A stretch of DNA of 49,733 nucleotides. It comes from Bigelowiella natans CCMP2755 (lineage: Eukaryota > Cercozoa > Chlorarachniophyceae). A program made the translations under genes and the position numbers. The stretch's first letter is position 1, and each line of letters opens with the position of its first letter. The notes below the pieces were generated by a model. The model worked only from the letters and a program-made list of their open reading frames with translations. It was not told the DNA's origin and made no database searches. Location: the NCBI GenBank assembly GCA_000320545.1, contig ADNK01003503.1:1-49733 (forward strand), written 5' to 3'. Shown in pieces: positions 1 to 15,419 of the stretch.

Positions 1-3000
1 CGAAGTTGGAACCACCGTAAGAGCATACCAGTTCTACTTCATATGGTTCCGATTGCAATAAATCCTCCCAGCCCCATATCACCTGGTGTTGAGGCATTAC
101 CCACATCCATCTTGCGGTAGGAGCTGCTGCTGCTGCTCTTGCTGCTGCTGGATTACTAGACGATGGTGAAGATGGCATAAAAAATGTTCTTTTGGTTCTT
201 CTTGTCTGATGCTGCCGATGGTGTTTGATATACTGGCGAATCTTTATCGGAAATCGGGTATGATTTTCGATCATGTATGAAGATTCAGATAAAGGCTCAT
301 AATATACCACAACTTCTTGGGTGCTATCCAACTCGCAAATGTTGATTCGCATAACTCTTATATCAACTCCGTTGCTAATAGTTAGCACCTTATCTCCCAC
401 TTTGTCAAGGACAAATGGCTGCGAGATGAACCAAGATTCTGGTGCATTATTTTCAGATAATACTAAGCACACAAATTTATTCGATTTCGTATCTATCCAA
501 TACATAGGCGTTTGATCGCCGTGATGAAGCCATGGGTATTTGCTGTGAGGTGCTGCTTCTGATTTTATTTGTATTTTAGCTCCTGGTACGCCGCTTCTAA
601 TTACAACTCGCATACTAACTCCAATGATCTTGCTCGTGCTTAATATCCCTTTTCCCGCTCTCACAGAAACTACAATCTCCATCAGTGCATTGACTTTAGT
701 AGTCTTTGCCTCCTTCTCCAACTTATTTTGTTGATCAAGCTTTGCTGGGACAGCATCAAGCGGAGGAGGAGGAGGAGGAGGTTTTGTTGGCGAAGCCTGG
801 TGACTGCTATTTCCACTATGTGTGAAGTTATTACTATTTGTACAATAGTAATAGTTTGTGCTACTTCGGGGAGGAACACGATCATTGGGTAAAGATAACT
901 TTGTTTCAAGGTAAATTACACCATCACCAATAGCCTGATTCAGGTCTAAGGCATCAGAAAGAACAGACGCCTCCAACATCGTAAAGGGTAATGATAATGA
1001 AGGTGATGACTGTGGGGGTGGTGGCGGAAGTAACCGAATATGAATATGGTGAGAGATTCCTGATGGGAGGCTGGTGAAAAAGTAGTAGGAATAGCCTTTT
1101 TTCTGCTGCTTCTGCTGGTGCTGGTGGTGCTGGTGGTGCTGCTGCATATCTAAATCAGAGTGAACTGCAACCTGTCTACTGACTGCTGCCTTGTTATCAT
1201 CATCATTGTTATCATTAATATCATCAGAAGAATGGGCTACTGCAGTGGCAGCTACAGCATCAGCCGCATCTTCTCCCATTCCTTTATGCTGATCTCCTTG
1301 AAGCCCTACTAATTTACAAACTCTGGTGATAGATCTTCGCCTCCACTTGGCAAATGGTCCTCTGGACACCTTCCACGACGAATCCGAAGCCTTTTGATGT
1401 CGTGCATATTTCCATGAACTATCAATCTCAGTCTGACCATCCCATTGCCAAGGACCTGGAGGAAGTTTCAACTTTGCATGACTAACGGGGATCCATTCTT
1501 TCTTTCGCAAAACCTGTATGTAATGTGATGTAACCACACGCACCCATTGAACTCCGAAGCAGCAACAATAGTGACAACTACTATTATTGCTACTTCTATT
1601 GTTGCTTGATGATGATGATGATGACACTCCTGATGCTGACGTAGAAGATAAGATATCAGGAGTGCTAACAGGGTTTTGCGTTGCCAAGTGGTTTGTAAAA
1701 CTCTCAGCGGTCAGATTGGGACATGTTGTAGTTTGTAATCTGTAGTCGGTAGCTAGTGTCATGACAATCAACCCAGAATGAGTAATCTTCTGCTCTACAT
1801 TTACCAGTGCCTCCACAGCATCCTCCCCCTCCTCCTCGTTCCTCATTACTCCATGTCCAATGTTGCTGCTATTGCTTTTTCTCAATGCTTGTACTCTCCA
1901 TAATACGCGAGAGAGATTGCTTGTATTTTTTCTAATGCTTCTATCACCATTGTCACCGTAATAACCTTCTGATCTTCTCGATGAAGAATTAGAGGCAGAT
2001 GGTGACTTACTTCTAGATTGGCGTGGTGATGATTTCCTTGATGAAGAAGAAGGAAATGATGGGTAGTAGTCATGATGATGATAATGATCACGACAACTTA
2101 TCACTGGTATCCAAGGGGACCACTGCTGGGGTGGAAATCGCACCGCCACTCGTGCATCTTTATCATCTAACATGATACGGAATACGTCGCGCTGCTGTCC
2201 TGGTTTTATGCGTACTAAAGTTTGATGCTCTTGGTATGGCAATCGTATGCGTACTTCTATACTACGTGGTGTGTGGTTTCGAATGCGAAAAGGACTGTCA
2301 AGAACTAGCTCCTTACAAATGTACCATCCTTGGGATTTTCCTCTTTCTCTTCCACTTCCTCCTTTTCGGCTATTCGTAGCAGTTCTCAGCATCTTAAGAC
2401 TGGTCTTTGCAGTAGCATGCTTTCTCATAGAGGTACTACTCGCTCCTCCTCCTTCATGCATGTGATAGATACTACTTTCCCCATATGCGGTAGAAAATTC
2501 GACTTTGCCGTCTTGAGGAGACCCATTGCCGGTTTGAGACTTCTCAAGTTGGACATATTTTAAATGAGCTCTAAAAGTAAAAGCCGTGAGAGTTGGCATT
2601 TTTGCCAACTTTGAATCCATGGGGTCTTTGCTCATCAAATCACAAATCTTCCCTGTCATGTAAATTGTGTGCTGATTTGGATTGACACGATGACCAAGAT
2701 AACGACGTTTATGAAACGAAGCTGTAGCGTTGTCGTTCTCGTCATAACGTTGATAGCTGGTGGATTGCTGGGAAGATGATGAAGAAGAAGGATTAGGGGA
2801 AAAAGACATCCTCCTTTTACTGGCCGCTGCTTTAATCTTTTGATTGCGAATCTGCGTGAGATTTTCCCAATCCAATCGAGGACTTAACCACAAGTGATCC
2901 GACCACTGACCCGAGTAGTTGACACGTGAATGTGCTGCAGCAGATGGCAATGATGAAGATATTGACGATGATAATGATGATGATGATGATGATGTAGAAT

Positions 3001-6000
3001 TACGATGGCGCGTCGTCTCATTGCTCTCATCATACTTTGCCCTTTTTTTATCCTTCTGCTTTCTTATTGTGCGAACACGCACATTGTTCCAGTTTTGGAA
3101 ATGTATCGGAGCATATCCGACCTGGTGTGCCCCCACTTCCAGGTCGAAATACTTGCCCGGTAGGGAGGCACTTTCAAGCCTCACCACAACGCCTCTCGAA
3201 GATCTATTCTTAATGCAAAAGGTCGGTTTTATCGTGACGAGATGGGCACCTCTGCGTGATGTTATCTCCATCAACATGCTCCTTTGCCCGTGGGTTAGAG
3301 TCACAGGTACTAAAGGCAACAACGTCATTCCCACATCTCTCAATTTCATCCTTTGAATTGGCATGTATCCTTCCACTTGCATCGAAAAGTAGAAGTGTTT
3401 TTTTCCATACTGCTGTTGTAGTTTTGTACCTGTACTTAATGTGCCAATCGACCGTTTCCTGAACGAGTAATTACTGTTCTTACTCTCACGATCAGGCCCT
3501 CCTTCTCCTCCGCCTCCCAGCTTTTCATCTTCATTCACACTTTCCAATGGGGCTTCCAGACCATTTTCTAGTTGCATTGGATCAACTCCATTATACCAAA
3601 ACCACACTTTTTGTCCTGTGAGGTTCCTTATCACCCGTGTATGGAATCTACGTGCAGTGGGGATTAAAGTAGTAGTCTGGCGAATGGCACCATCTTGTCT
3701 GTGGTTATGTTTGAGGATATCTATCAACGAAATGACTGTGCTTATAAGCTGAGATTCTAGTCGTATGCGAATCTGTTTCTCGACTTTCATAGATAACGAC
3801 AGTATCATCAAAGGCCTTCGAGGATTGATGCTGCGAGGAGATGGAGGATCACGTGGTCCGCTGTCCCCCCTCCTTCCCGTCTTTGCTGCCCCACCATCAG
3901 AATGTACTACTTCCTGCTGGTGCTGTTCTATGATGATTGACACCGACCTTTTCAGCGTAAACTCAACCGAAAAAGCAGGCATCATGGGAGTCCACGACAC
4001 CCGCTTTGGATCATAGAAATCGGCAGCTATGTCAAGATGCGCTTTCAGCGCTTGTCCATCATAACCACCATCATTACTACCACTACCATCTAGGATGTTT
4101 TCTTCTTCTTTTTCTCCCCTTGTCGTCTTCGTCATTACCAACTCCCCTCCTTTAGCTTTAAAACCTGAGATCTTGGCTTGTAACAAAGGTATTCGATGAC
4201 CTGACCTGTCGTCAAGTAAAACCACCACCACTCCCTCAGAGATTATGGACATATATCGGTATATTACCAAAGGCGGAAGAGAAGAAGAAGGGGGAGACCT
4301 TCCTACACTGTCGTCATTATCGAGATTCTCGTTTATGCTGCTGTCAAGATGTTTCTCATCGACGTCGAATTTGCCTTTGTGACTTAAATTATTTGTATTA
4401 TCATATTCACTGTTTTGCTCAGAATCAACGCTAATCTGCGTAGCCTGCTGTATCTTTGAGTCGATAAATACATCATCTTCAAGCTCTTTATTTACTGAAA
4501 TACAACTACTTCCTCTTCTTCGCTTAGACTGAGCTCTAATGTGTGGGTCATATGCCCCCTTTCTATCAAGAGCAACTTCCATCTTGAGATTACTATCCCT
4601 TCTTCTGCTGCTGTTATCGATGATGCCTTCATCATTATCACCATCGTAGATATGGTGTCCATCTATCTCATCCTCACCATTATTGTTAGTGCTCGGCTTA
4701 GATTTTCCAGTAGTTCCTCCGAAGGCATTAGCCACTTTTAACATAATAAGCATGTTTTGGTATGACATTCTAATCTGCAACGACTGAGTGAAATTAGCCT
4801 CCACATAGCGTTCTATTTGTCCTCCTTTTGAGGTTGCTGCTGCTGCCGCCGATGATGATGGTGTAAACGCATCTCTGAGCACTAGATTCAAGGAGAAGGG
4901 ACTTACGAAGGAGAACGTACTTCCCATCCTACTCTCATGTTTAGCAATTTGGCGTGCATGGCACGTAAATACACGAGTATCAAATATGTCTAATACGGTG
5001 GATCCTGACCATACATCTTGATTTGAAGGTTTAAAATGATAATCGAGGCTACAAGAGAGTACCATAGCAAGACCTTCCGTAGTGTAAGGATCACTCAAGG
5101 CTACCATGCGAGCTCCACGAACATACATAATAATGCTTGTTCGGGCAACAACATTTACATCATCATCATCCTGCTGATGCTGCTGATGCTGCTGCTGGAT
5201 CAAATTAAGTCCTTCGCCATCAGTCAATGGCTTTAGATACTGTCTTATATCCGAATACAAATCTTCGAGAAGGAATCCACAGGGTTGATTCAGATCTATC
5301 TTAAAGGTATATTGAACCCTGCTATCATCGTTGATATCCCATGCTTGGAGGTATTCTAATACCACTTCACTCTTCTCGCAGCAGCGATTACTACTTTTGT
5401 TTTCCCCTGTTGCACTATAACCACCACCACCACCACCACCATCATCATCATTGTCATCGTCATCGCCACCCCCAATTATGTCATCCCAGGGACATAGCAG
5501 CTTTCTATACTTGAGTGGTACTGCTAACGCTCCTGATCGTGGTAATCTCTGATCTGTAACACTAACCGTTTTGAATGCAAAAGTATTGGAGGATCTACCT
5601 GGTTCCCATACATATCTCCATTGTAAACACTTCGACTCGATACTGGCTAATTGTTGGTAGTAGTAGCGGTAGAAATTATCACCATTGCCACCAGAGGCCG
5701 TCTGGCGTGCCCTGCTGTTTTTCGTTTTTGCCTCATCATCGTCGTCCTTCTGTAGCATATTGTCTTCATCAACTTTGTTGCTCCCCTTCTCCTCCTCCTC
5801 CTTATCCAGTAGCATTAATGACAACTCAGGAATTTCAAGCACAATCTCTCCAGCATGTGTAGCATACTTTGGATTTGCATACTTATACTCTACTCCCATT
5901 GAACTTGAGGAAGGAGCAGCAGCAGCACCAGCATCTTTTTCCTCAGAACTTGCTGCTGCTACATAATCGGCCTGGAGATTGAGATATAGCAGCCTAAGAA

Positions 6001-9000
6001 GTCTAATCAAATAAGGTTTACTTAGACGTAGAAAGACTTGCCGTCCTAGATTCTCATTATGGATATTCTCCTTGTCATCCTTCGCTTCCTCCTCATCCTT
6101 TATTATTTTGTGGATTAATCGTCCTTCTTCTTGTTTTTCTTCCGCAACTCCTCCTGTGATCTGGATCTCCGTTAATACCTGCGGTTCCTTGCCCTCAACC
6201 CACTCTAGAGCATTGAAACACATGCTTCTTACTACTCGCAACTTTAGATTATCCCCTAACTCACCCAAGGTTACGGAATTCGCATTGATATACGTACGCC
6301 ATATATCACGCGAAGACAAATTATCATCATACGGCCAGGTTGGTCCTTCCAAGTTAGGATTCGCTGCCGCAGCAGCAGCAGCAGCACCTTGTTTCTGTGC
6401 GGCGTAGTATCGAAGCTTTGCATTCTTCTCAAGGTCGTTCCAGATGTGGCAGTCACAAAGTGACATGACAACGTTCTCATCGACACTGCTTGAAACAACA
6501 GGCAATTTAAGAACAACGCGGCTAGCAGATATATCAAAAAGCTGTAAATGAAGCATTCTGTGCGAAATCTTCATTGTATCTCTGGCATAAGCGAAGACAG
6601 AACCTAAGATGCCCTGTGAGAAGTAGTCCCATAATTCCATCACAGGTTGATGTAAATACGTCACTTCAACCCCACGATCATCTCGCATGTGAAGTCCAAA
6701 TTTAGAATCATAACCGCAAGGAGGCCTTCGTTCCTCATCGGTGCGGATGTGCGACACACTCTCGAAATACACAGGATTTTGTCGCAGCAGCTGCTTCTGT
6801 GATATGCTCTCAGTATTAACCGAAATAGTGCTACTACGCCCCTCAAATTTTGTATCGATTGCATTTGTGTTGACAGTGGTGATGGAAGAGATATTCTTTG
6901 ATTCTTCTGTTTTCATCGTCGTTCCTGACTGCTTCTCATCCTTCGTGCTACTCTTCTTGTAATTATTATTATTATTGTTATACACGGCTAGTATCGTTTG
7001 GTTTGGACTGCCTTTTACACCGTGGATGAGAGACTCTAAAGCTACTGCTCCAATACCACCTTGGAACTTCCAGACCTTGGAGTATATATTGCGAATGAAT
7101 AAGAAATCAGTAGCTCTGAAACGTGCTAGAGCTCGTTTAGCTTTATTGAACACGATTTCAAATCGACCGACACAATATGACACATGCATCAAACACCGGC
7201 CGTCTTCGTCGTCGTCGTATTCGTCTGTACTTCTTTTTTTCTCATTTTCCTGCTTCATTTTTCCGGCGGCAGTATTGGTTGATGATGTTTCTTCTCGTTC
7301 CTTTTGTTGTTCAAAAACTCTGTATTTCTTCTCCCCCTCTTTCTCCCCTTCCTTTAGGCCATTCTTGTCGTTCTTCTTCTCCTTATTCTTTTCCGCATCC
7401 TGATTTCGCTGCTCATGTGCATTATCTTGATTTTGTTCTTGACGTCGTCGTGCTAACTTTTCTTTTTCTTCTTCATGATCACCGTCGTCACCAAATAGTA
7501 AGAACGACAATGTAGAGATAGTATCAGGATTCCATTGCAGCGCAAGTTGATCCATTTCAACCCACATATACATATCGCTTCTGCATGATGATGATGATGA
7601 TGCTAAGGACGCCTTCTCTTTTTGGTTATTGTTATATTCATATGCACCGTGGCATCGTTTTCGCGCCCACTTACGGCGTTTGGTTGTTTCTGGGCAATGA
7701 TTTGGAAAATAGAGGTATTGTATGGAAATAACTTGAGTATTGTGAGCACTCGTTTTTTCGTTCTTCTTCTTCTTCTTCTTCGCTAAGGAAGATGCAAATG
7801 ACGAGCCAAATGTAGAGGAGCGATGAGGGGAGAAGTGGTGATCGTAAGAGGATGCTAGAAAAAATTGGTCCGAGTCTGGTCCGTATTTATGATCCTTTAT
7901 TACCAATTCTTTCATGCAAACTTGCATATCCGATTCATCGTGCACCGTGTTTAGATATCGACCGCTAATTTCTGACCCAACTACACTGACAATAGGCTGA
8001 TATCGTCGCCGCAATAGCTGATCAATTGAGCTAGGATTGTTGCGGGAAGAAATAGTTGGCGGGGAGGAGGTTACTAGTGCTAAATAGTGCATTGTAAATG
8101 TACCATGAAGCCGCACGTTTAACTCAAAATGGACGTTTCTTTCATGTGCTGTGGCACTAGCATATGTGGTGATTCCTACCCATAAAACACATGAAATTTA
8201 TGAAAATAATCTAAATTTTATTTTATGGCAACGATGATGTTATATGACGTCCAAATAAGTTTCTGTGCGGTAGGGAATAGTTGTGATATATGCGATTAGA
8301 AAGATATGGAACGAAGTAGCTACATCATATTTTATGGATTATTTCCTCACAAAACTTGTAATAAATATTCGGGTTGTCTTTCGTTATTATCATCAACAAC
8401 ATCATCATTGAGTTGATTCTCACCTTTCTTTATCTCGTTTGCCTTTCTTGCACTAACCATAGCGACTTTGAGAATATCTGTCATCCAATATTGATATAAA
8501 CGAGAACCAATGCTCTCTGCCCATACCGCAGTCATGGAACAAATTTCCATTTGTGTCTTATTCCAACGATAATAATCATGATTTCGACTGTTCGCGTGAT
8601 TAATTCCTCGTTGTGTCCTTAAAACCAAGAGAGGACCTCTCTCCCTATCCTCCTCCTCCTCGCTCATCTCTTGCTTTTTTTTCGACCTGCTGCTGCTGCT
8701 GCTGGTGGTGGTGGTGGTGCTACATCTTCTAGTTCCTTTTTCAGAGACTACAAAGCTGTAGGGATCGATTTTCCTTTTGAAGATGACGATAGGCCTACTA
8801 TTTTGATTAATGTCCGTTGATGAAGTAGCGGTTATATCATGTACTACTAGGTTGGTATAGCTTATGAGCTGCTGCTGTTGTTGATTAGGGTTGTGGTGAT
8901 CTTCACCGTCGTCGTCTTTGCCATCGTCGTCGTCTTCTTCTTCATTGACGCAATTTGGTTGATCTCTAAGAGCTTTTGCCGCTACATGCGTGCCATGCTG

Positions 9001-11011
9001 TAACTGAATACCGACAATTTGCAACGATAACAGTTGAGTATTATTTTCACCACAGTAGGAGTATTGGTGCTGCTTATCTTGCTGGCCATCCTGATCATCC
9101 ATCTTCTTCATTTCATATTTTTCCAGCCACTGCTGCTGCTGCTGCTGCTGCTGCTTAATTAGATATATGTCTAACTCTTGCATATTGATCTGCAAGATTA
9201 GAGAAGACATTGCTCTGCTGCTGCTGCCAAGTGAGGAATGATGAGGCGGCGGGGGACTAATTCTTTCGTTGATATTGATTGTACCCTTCTTCTCTTTACG
9301 ATGACGATGATGATTATTATTAGGGCATGAGGAGGATGAGGAGGAGGACGAGGAAGCGACGTTATCTGGGACAGATAATCCTAATAAAGATACGTCAGTG
9401 GAGACTACAACATTGTTGTTGTCGTCATCGTCCTTGTCCTTGTCCTCGTCCTCTATTTTAATACCAAGACTGACGGCCTTACAGTAATACTCTGTAAGAT
9501 TCTGCACAAACACCGGGTTCCAAGCTATTGCCAGGGTGTGGCAATCGATATGAACAGCACTATCAACGCCTTCATACTTAGGACTATGGCGAGCAACAGT
9601 ATGCACTGTTGATGTTAGTAGTAGAGGTGAAGAAGAAGAAGAAGAAGAAGAAGAAGAAGAAGAAGAAGAAGAAACGATAATGTGCAACGGAGATTGTGGC
9701 CTGTAACGGGGATCTTTTGCTATGAGAGTTGACAACCGTATAATGTTGTTTGAGAATAATGGGTTAATCACCGAAGAATGTAACAATCGTGTAACAATCA
9801 GCGAAATCAACGCCGTTTTTCTCTGCTTTTGGTCAGCCTTCCTCTGGAGATCGCCATCATCATCATCAGTAGTGGTAGTAGTAGTTGTTGTTGTAGAAGT
9901 AGCAATATTAAAGTCTCCATCATCGTCACGAAGTAGGTTCACCGTTAGGGTGTTAATTACGAAAGAACCACGAAACAAGTCGCGTTGTTGATTTGTGCGC
10001 TCGTTTTCTTCTTTCAGCATTTGTGTGTGAAACCAGAAGTTTTCAATGTCTCTCATCTCATTGCAGTAGTTGGCCTCATTGGAGTCTCCTGCTTTCTTTT
10101 CCATTGTGCAATCATCATTTCCCCCAGTAATTGATCCACCGACTTTTTCATCGTCCTTGCCGCTCTCACCACCATTTGTTATTTCATTTGTTACGGCGTT
10201 GTTCCCGCTCTTGTTGTGATCGTTATTTTCACTAGTGGCATTTCTCTGATCTTTCTGCTGCAGTTTTATTTGCACGACTTTCTGCAGTTCAACAAATTTA
10301 GCCACTTGTCGCGCATAGGAATTTAGCACCCGATTACGCATCTCATTTATTCTATTTATTTTTATAAAAAACATTACAGGTGTTCCATAAGATACTAATC
10401 ATTTAAAACATGATCATCCAAATACACGATTAATATTGCGGAACTTCTCCAACAAACACCACCAGTTGTTACTGGACCGAATGATGCATGACAACGATGC
10501 ATGCTCACCATGACGGCGGTTACACAATATTATGCATTTCAAGAAACAAATGTTACAATAAACAAAAGAAACGAGTGAAGAAGGAAGACACTTTAGAGTA
10601 ATAACTACCACCACCTTAATATGGTCCCGAAAGCAGAGGGCGACAAATCAATTTTCAGGCTTTCCAACTCAGCAGACACGTCCAACTGTTATCCGTATTA
10701 ACGCCATAAAGCAAAGAAAATCACAGAAAAATGGAAAAGGTGTTAAGTGGAAGAAGGAAAAAATAACTATCAAATGATTGAAATGAGAACCCTTTTTCGA
10801 TTGTGACAAGAATTCATTTGGGATTTGGTGGTGTAACAACAATAAATACTCTCCCAATCTATACAAACAATGTAACAAATATATTCTTTGGTAGTGATGG
10901 TGGAGGTGAAAGACGTATTTTTATTTGCCAATTTGATTTTCTATAATCATCTCTTTATAATCCTCATTAGCCTAAAGCTATTTTCTACAATTGAGAGAGG
11001 GAGGAAGGGAG

Positions 11012-11048
<37 letters not shown>

Positions 11049-13715
11049 TATTCCCTTATCATGTTCGATGAAACATTATTACCTGGCTTATGTCTAAAGC
11101 ACTTTTCTGGTTGCACGATTCAATGGTGATACTTATGTTAAATTCGTGAATAATTTGTAGAGGAGTATGACGTTGCGGAGCTGCAACTGCTGTGGTAGTA
11201 TTTGGAGAAGTGATACTAGCGTTGGAAATGGGAGAACTAGAAGCATCTATATCTTTTATTTTGTATTCTCCTTGAAGAAAAGATTTAGAAGATTCCTTTA
11301 GGTAGTTCTTAAAATTCTGTAACATACGCATTTGCGCTTGCTTGATAGTTAACTTGTAGATTCCAATTTTGGCATGGTAGGAGGAGGAGGAGGAGGAGGA
11401 GGAGGAGGAGGGGGAGGAGGAGGAAGGGGAGGAGTGGGAGGAGGAGCGTTGGTGGGGAGGTGTTTTGGATGATGATGAAGAAACTATTTCAACTTCGTCG
11501 TCGTCTTTAATGAGTACAGTCTTTACAGTTAAATTTCCCAAGTCTGTGACAAGAATAGGGGTCGATTCCAAAGATTCATCGCATGGAAGGACTAGTCGAG
11601 GAGAATCAATGCGTATAAATATCAATCGAGATGAACTATGATGACCCCGAGAAGATGATGATAGAGACTCTAGTATATCTGCTTGTCGTTGTTGCTGCCA
11701 TGAAGACCAGCGTGTTTGTGCCGCCTTACCAGCTTTTGCTCCAATGACTGATGCTTCTAAGAAAAAATAATGGAAAGAAAAGGAAACAAAAACAAGAATA
11801 TAAGTAAATTGACACTATGAACAAAAATAGTGGTTATTATCTAGTAAGAAAGATGAGTTGGCAGATGCAACGTAAAGTAGTTTTTTCATCATATATTCAT
11901 CGACACTCATTTCTAGGAAAAACAAGAATCAGAGTAGGGAGGAAGAAGGATAATTATTGAGCATAAAACAAGAATCAAACACACAGTAGCAACCCATTGT
12001 AGCGGGACAACAACTACATTTGCATAATATGGGAACTCTTCCTCCTTCTTCTTCTTCTTCTTCTACAACTACTACTACTACTACTACTACTACTACCTTG
12101 AAGAAACCTGTAGAGTACACACCACCACAAAGGTTTATAGACTATCGTAATTTGCCGCATTTTCATTACAAATTCCAGCCTCACTAGTCCATTTATGGGT
12201 GTTTGTTTACGGTCTTCGTCGTTAACTTCACCATAGTCAGAAGTATTATCAGCTTCTTTTTTTCTTTCACCTTCTGCTTGTTTCTTCATTTCCTTCTTCT
12301 CCTCTTCAACGTAGCCACCCCACTCAGCTCCACGTCTAATTAGATCAATGTATAGTAGTTCTTGTCCTGACGATAAGCCTTTTTTACTACTTTCACCCAA
12401 CTCTTCTCGCCAGCCTCGAGGCTTTCTTGTTATTTTCTCCTCCTCTTCCTCCTGCTGATGTTCTTCCTCGATTCTATCTTTTTCTTTGTCTTTCTCCATT
12501 ATTTTTGTTTCATTGGTAGTATTCTTCCTTTCAGAATTAAGATGCCGTGATCTAGTTTCCCTTCTCATCGGATTTTTATCGGTAAACATCTTGGTTCCTG
12601 GAAAGATCAGCTTAGGGTACAAAGAATTCTTAACTATTTGATCTACAACAGCTAAGTGAGAGACTCCTAATCTTAGTCTTCTTGACCCGATCTGATCTTG
12701 GAGGAGGCATGAGGCAGATATTTCCATACTACCAACACAAGTGCTGTCATCATCACTACGTTGCAGACTCAAGTGAGCATCATGTAGACGAATGAATAGC
12801 TTCAAATTCATGAAACCGACTGGAAGCTAAGAATAGTCAGCAATAGTAGTAGAGGAGAACGAGGAGAAGGAGGAGGCGGCAAAGTAGAAGTAGTGGTAGT
12901 AGCCAAAAAGAAGGAGAAAAAATCATTCAACACAATTTTTGTCACTTTATATTTTCAATGTGGGTTCATCGAATATTAAGATCAATGTTTTAATCATCGT
13001 ATCATTTGTTTAACAAGCTGATAAATTGTTGCTACTGTCCTAATTAACAACGGTGGCGACGACGACTAGTCTATGTTGAAGTCCAATCATACTTTCGGTA
13101 ATAGTAATGGTGGTTCTTTTATCTATGTATCTTATTTCTCTCAACCATCATCCACCCCCTATCTATTTCTTTATACTGCTTCCACCGCTTCTATTATTAT
13201 TATATCTGTGACACATACCTTGGAACTTTGAATCGTGTCCTCAAGATCTATAGTCCTATACAACTCAAGCCGCTTATGAAGGATCAGCGGGAAAAAGAAA
13301 CAATTGCAAAAGATGATGATATTTTAGTACACTTTTTACCAACACACAAACACCCAAACACACACAATAAAGCGAACATAAAAATGTTTACTTATGTATT
13401 AGATATAAAAAATGTCTAAATGTCTAAATTTCAATATTTTGTAAGTATGAAGTGTAATCCACACCACCTATAAACAATCCCTAATGCTGTTCTCTATACG
13501 CACGCACACACATACACACACACACACACGCGCGCTTGCTTGCTTGCTTGGTTAGTTTTTCTTAATACTCATAACTTGCTCAGCACACCCACCTCTTCTG
13601 ATGTAAGTTCAAATTTTCCAGCCCAAATGTAAGTTTGGGCCCTTTGTTTCGACTCCGCCTCCACTTCAACCCGTGCAAGTTTTCGAAAGTAAATTATAGC
13701 CTCAGCCTATGTGTA

Positions 13716-13752
<37 letters not shown>

Positions 13753-13860
13753 TTGTAATTAACGTGGAGAATCTAATGGTTCTCATATTTTATGTTCCCC
13801 CAGTACACACGTTCCCGGTGTATTATTCCAAAATAGTAGTGCTTAACACTGCTGGACATA

Positions 13861-13894
<34 letters not shown>

Positions 13895-15378
13895 TACAGT
13901 TAGTTCCTCTTCAATCGCCTCGAGCTTGTTCTTTTCCTCTATGGTTAAATCCGCCAACCAAGAAGCTTCCTTGCGCCGGAACAACTCAACATAATTCCTA
14001 TGATGAGACAGATGAGTGATGCAGCAGTAGTAGCTAATTATCCAATGCGGATATTGTTGTTTTCGATGTTGTTATTGTTGTTGTCATCATTGATCGTCAC
14101 ATGTGGGTGACTGGTTTAGTATTTGCCGCTGCTACTTGAACTTTTGCGATGATATTGATGATATTGATGATGATGATGACGACGATGATGGTAATGATGA
14201 TGAAAGAAGATAGCTATACGAATAGAAAATGCAGACCTTTTTTGGTCAAAGAAAGTGTCATAATTGACACGTTTTCTTCGAAATTTGCCGGATATAGACC
14301 CATCTGAGTTGCGTGGTGAGCGAGCAGCGATCATCAAACGTACGGATTCGGTCGCATACTTCCACCACTGTCTTGATCGCAGTCTTGTCATGCTTATGTA
14401 CCATTCTCTTGTTCTTTCTTTGTCTACGGCAATATCTGGTGGAGGAAGGGGCAGCATTTTGGGTGGCCGAAGAGAGCCAACGCTGCCACCAGAAGCAGCA
14501 GCGGGTAATGATGATGAAGGAGTTTGATGATTTGGATTTCTCAGCACAGTCGTCACTTGATGGTGCAGACGCATCTTTGATATTCCAGATATTACTTGAG
14601 AAATATCGCGAAGCTGATAATTTTTTAATAATATGCACATATAAGCTTATGGCAGCTTAATAATGAATGCGTATTGTTATTCTATCGTGGCTCCTCCTCC
14701 TCCTCTTCCTCCTCGTTTAGCAGTCTATTATCTAGCATGTAGTTCACGGGGGGCAGCAGCAGCATTAGCAGTCTATTATCTAGCATGTAGTAGTTCACGG
14801 GCAGCACCAGCACCACCACCACCACCACCTGATCTTGAGTGAGAGATATTTTGAGGTTGTAGAGATCTATGGTAATATCACGCCGTGGTTGTGACAAATC
14901 ACGTAATGCAACCTGAATAGAAGTACAAAATAGCGAAGAATACTATCATTTTACGTCTGGTACTACTGTGAAAACAAGAACAACTCCCGAAAACAAACCT
15001 GCATCAGAAGTTTTGCTTGTAGATTGAGAGGATGAAGGATATAACAGAGTTTTGGCAATGTTCCTTCAGAAGATGACCTTTGTTGTTGCGGGATTGTAGT
15101 ATAAAGTCCTGATTTTACATACCCACCCTCCCTGCCCTCCTCCTCCTCCTCCTCCTCCTCCTCCTTTGCCACTTCTTTTTCTTCTTCTTCTTCTTCTTCT
15201 TCTTCTTCTTCTTCTTGTAATTCTTCTTCAAATATGCTGACAAGCCGCTCGACAGTCCAGTCAGCATCGTCTGTCGGCTAACATACACACAAACACAATA
15301 GGGGATATTCGCTTGTATCACACTGTCGGTTAGCTAGAAATTGATTGACATCTCTCTCTCTCTCCCTATCTCTCTCTT

Positions 15379-15419
<41 letters not shown>

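Noticed and set aside
321-7515. Many plus-strand open frames opposite VPS13 (for example 2919-3356, 6072-6407, 6975-7403)
   Set aside because: They are antisense shadows of the continuous minus-strand VPS13 exon and are rich in Ser/Leu from repeat complements; no domain or splice support.
15115-15321. Minus-strand frame with poly-Lys and poly-Arg
   Set aside because: Wrong frame of VPS13 exon 9; the correct frame reads the same CTT/CTC repeats as poly-Glu and joins in phase on both sides.
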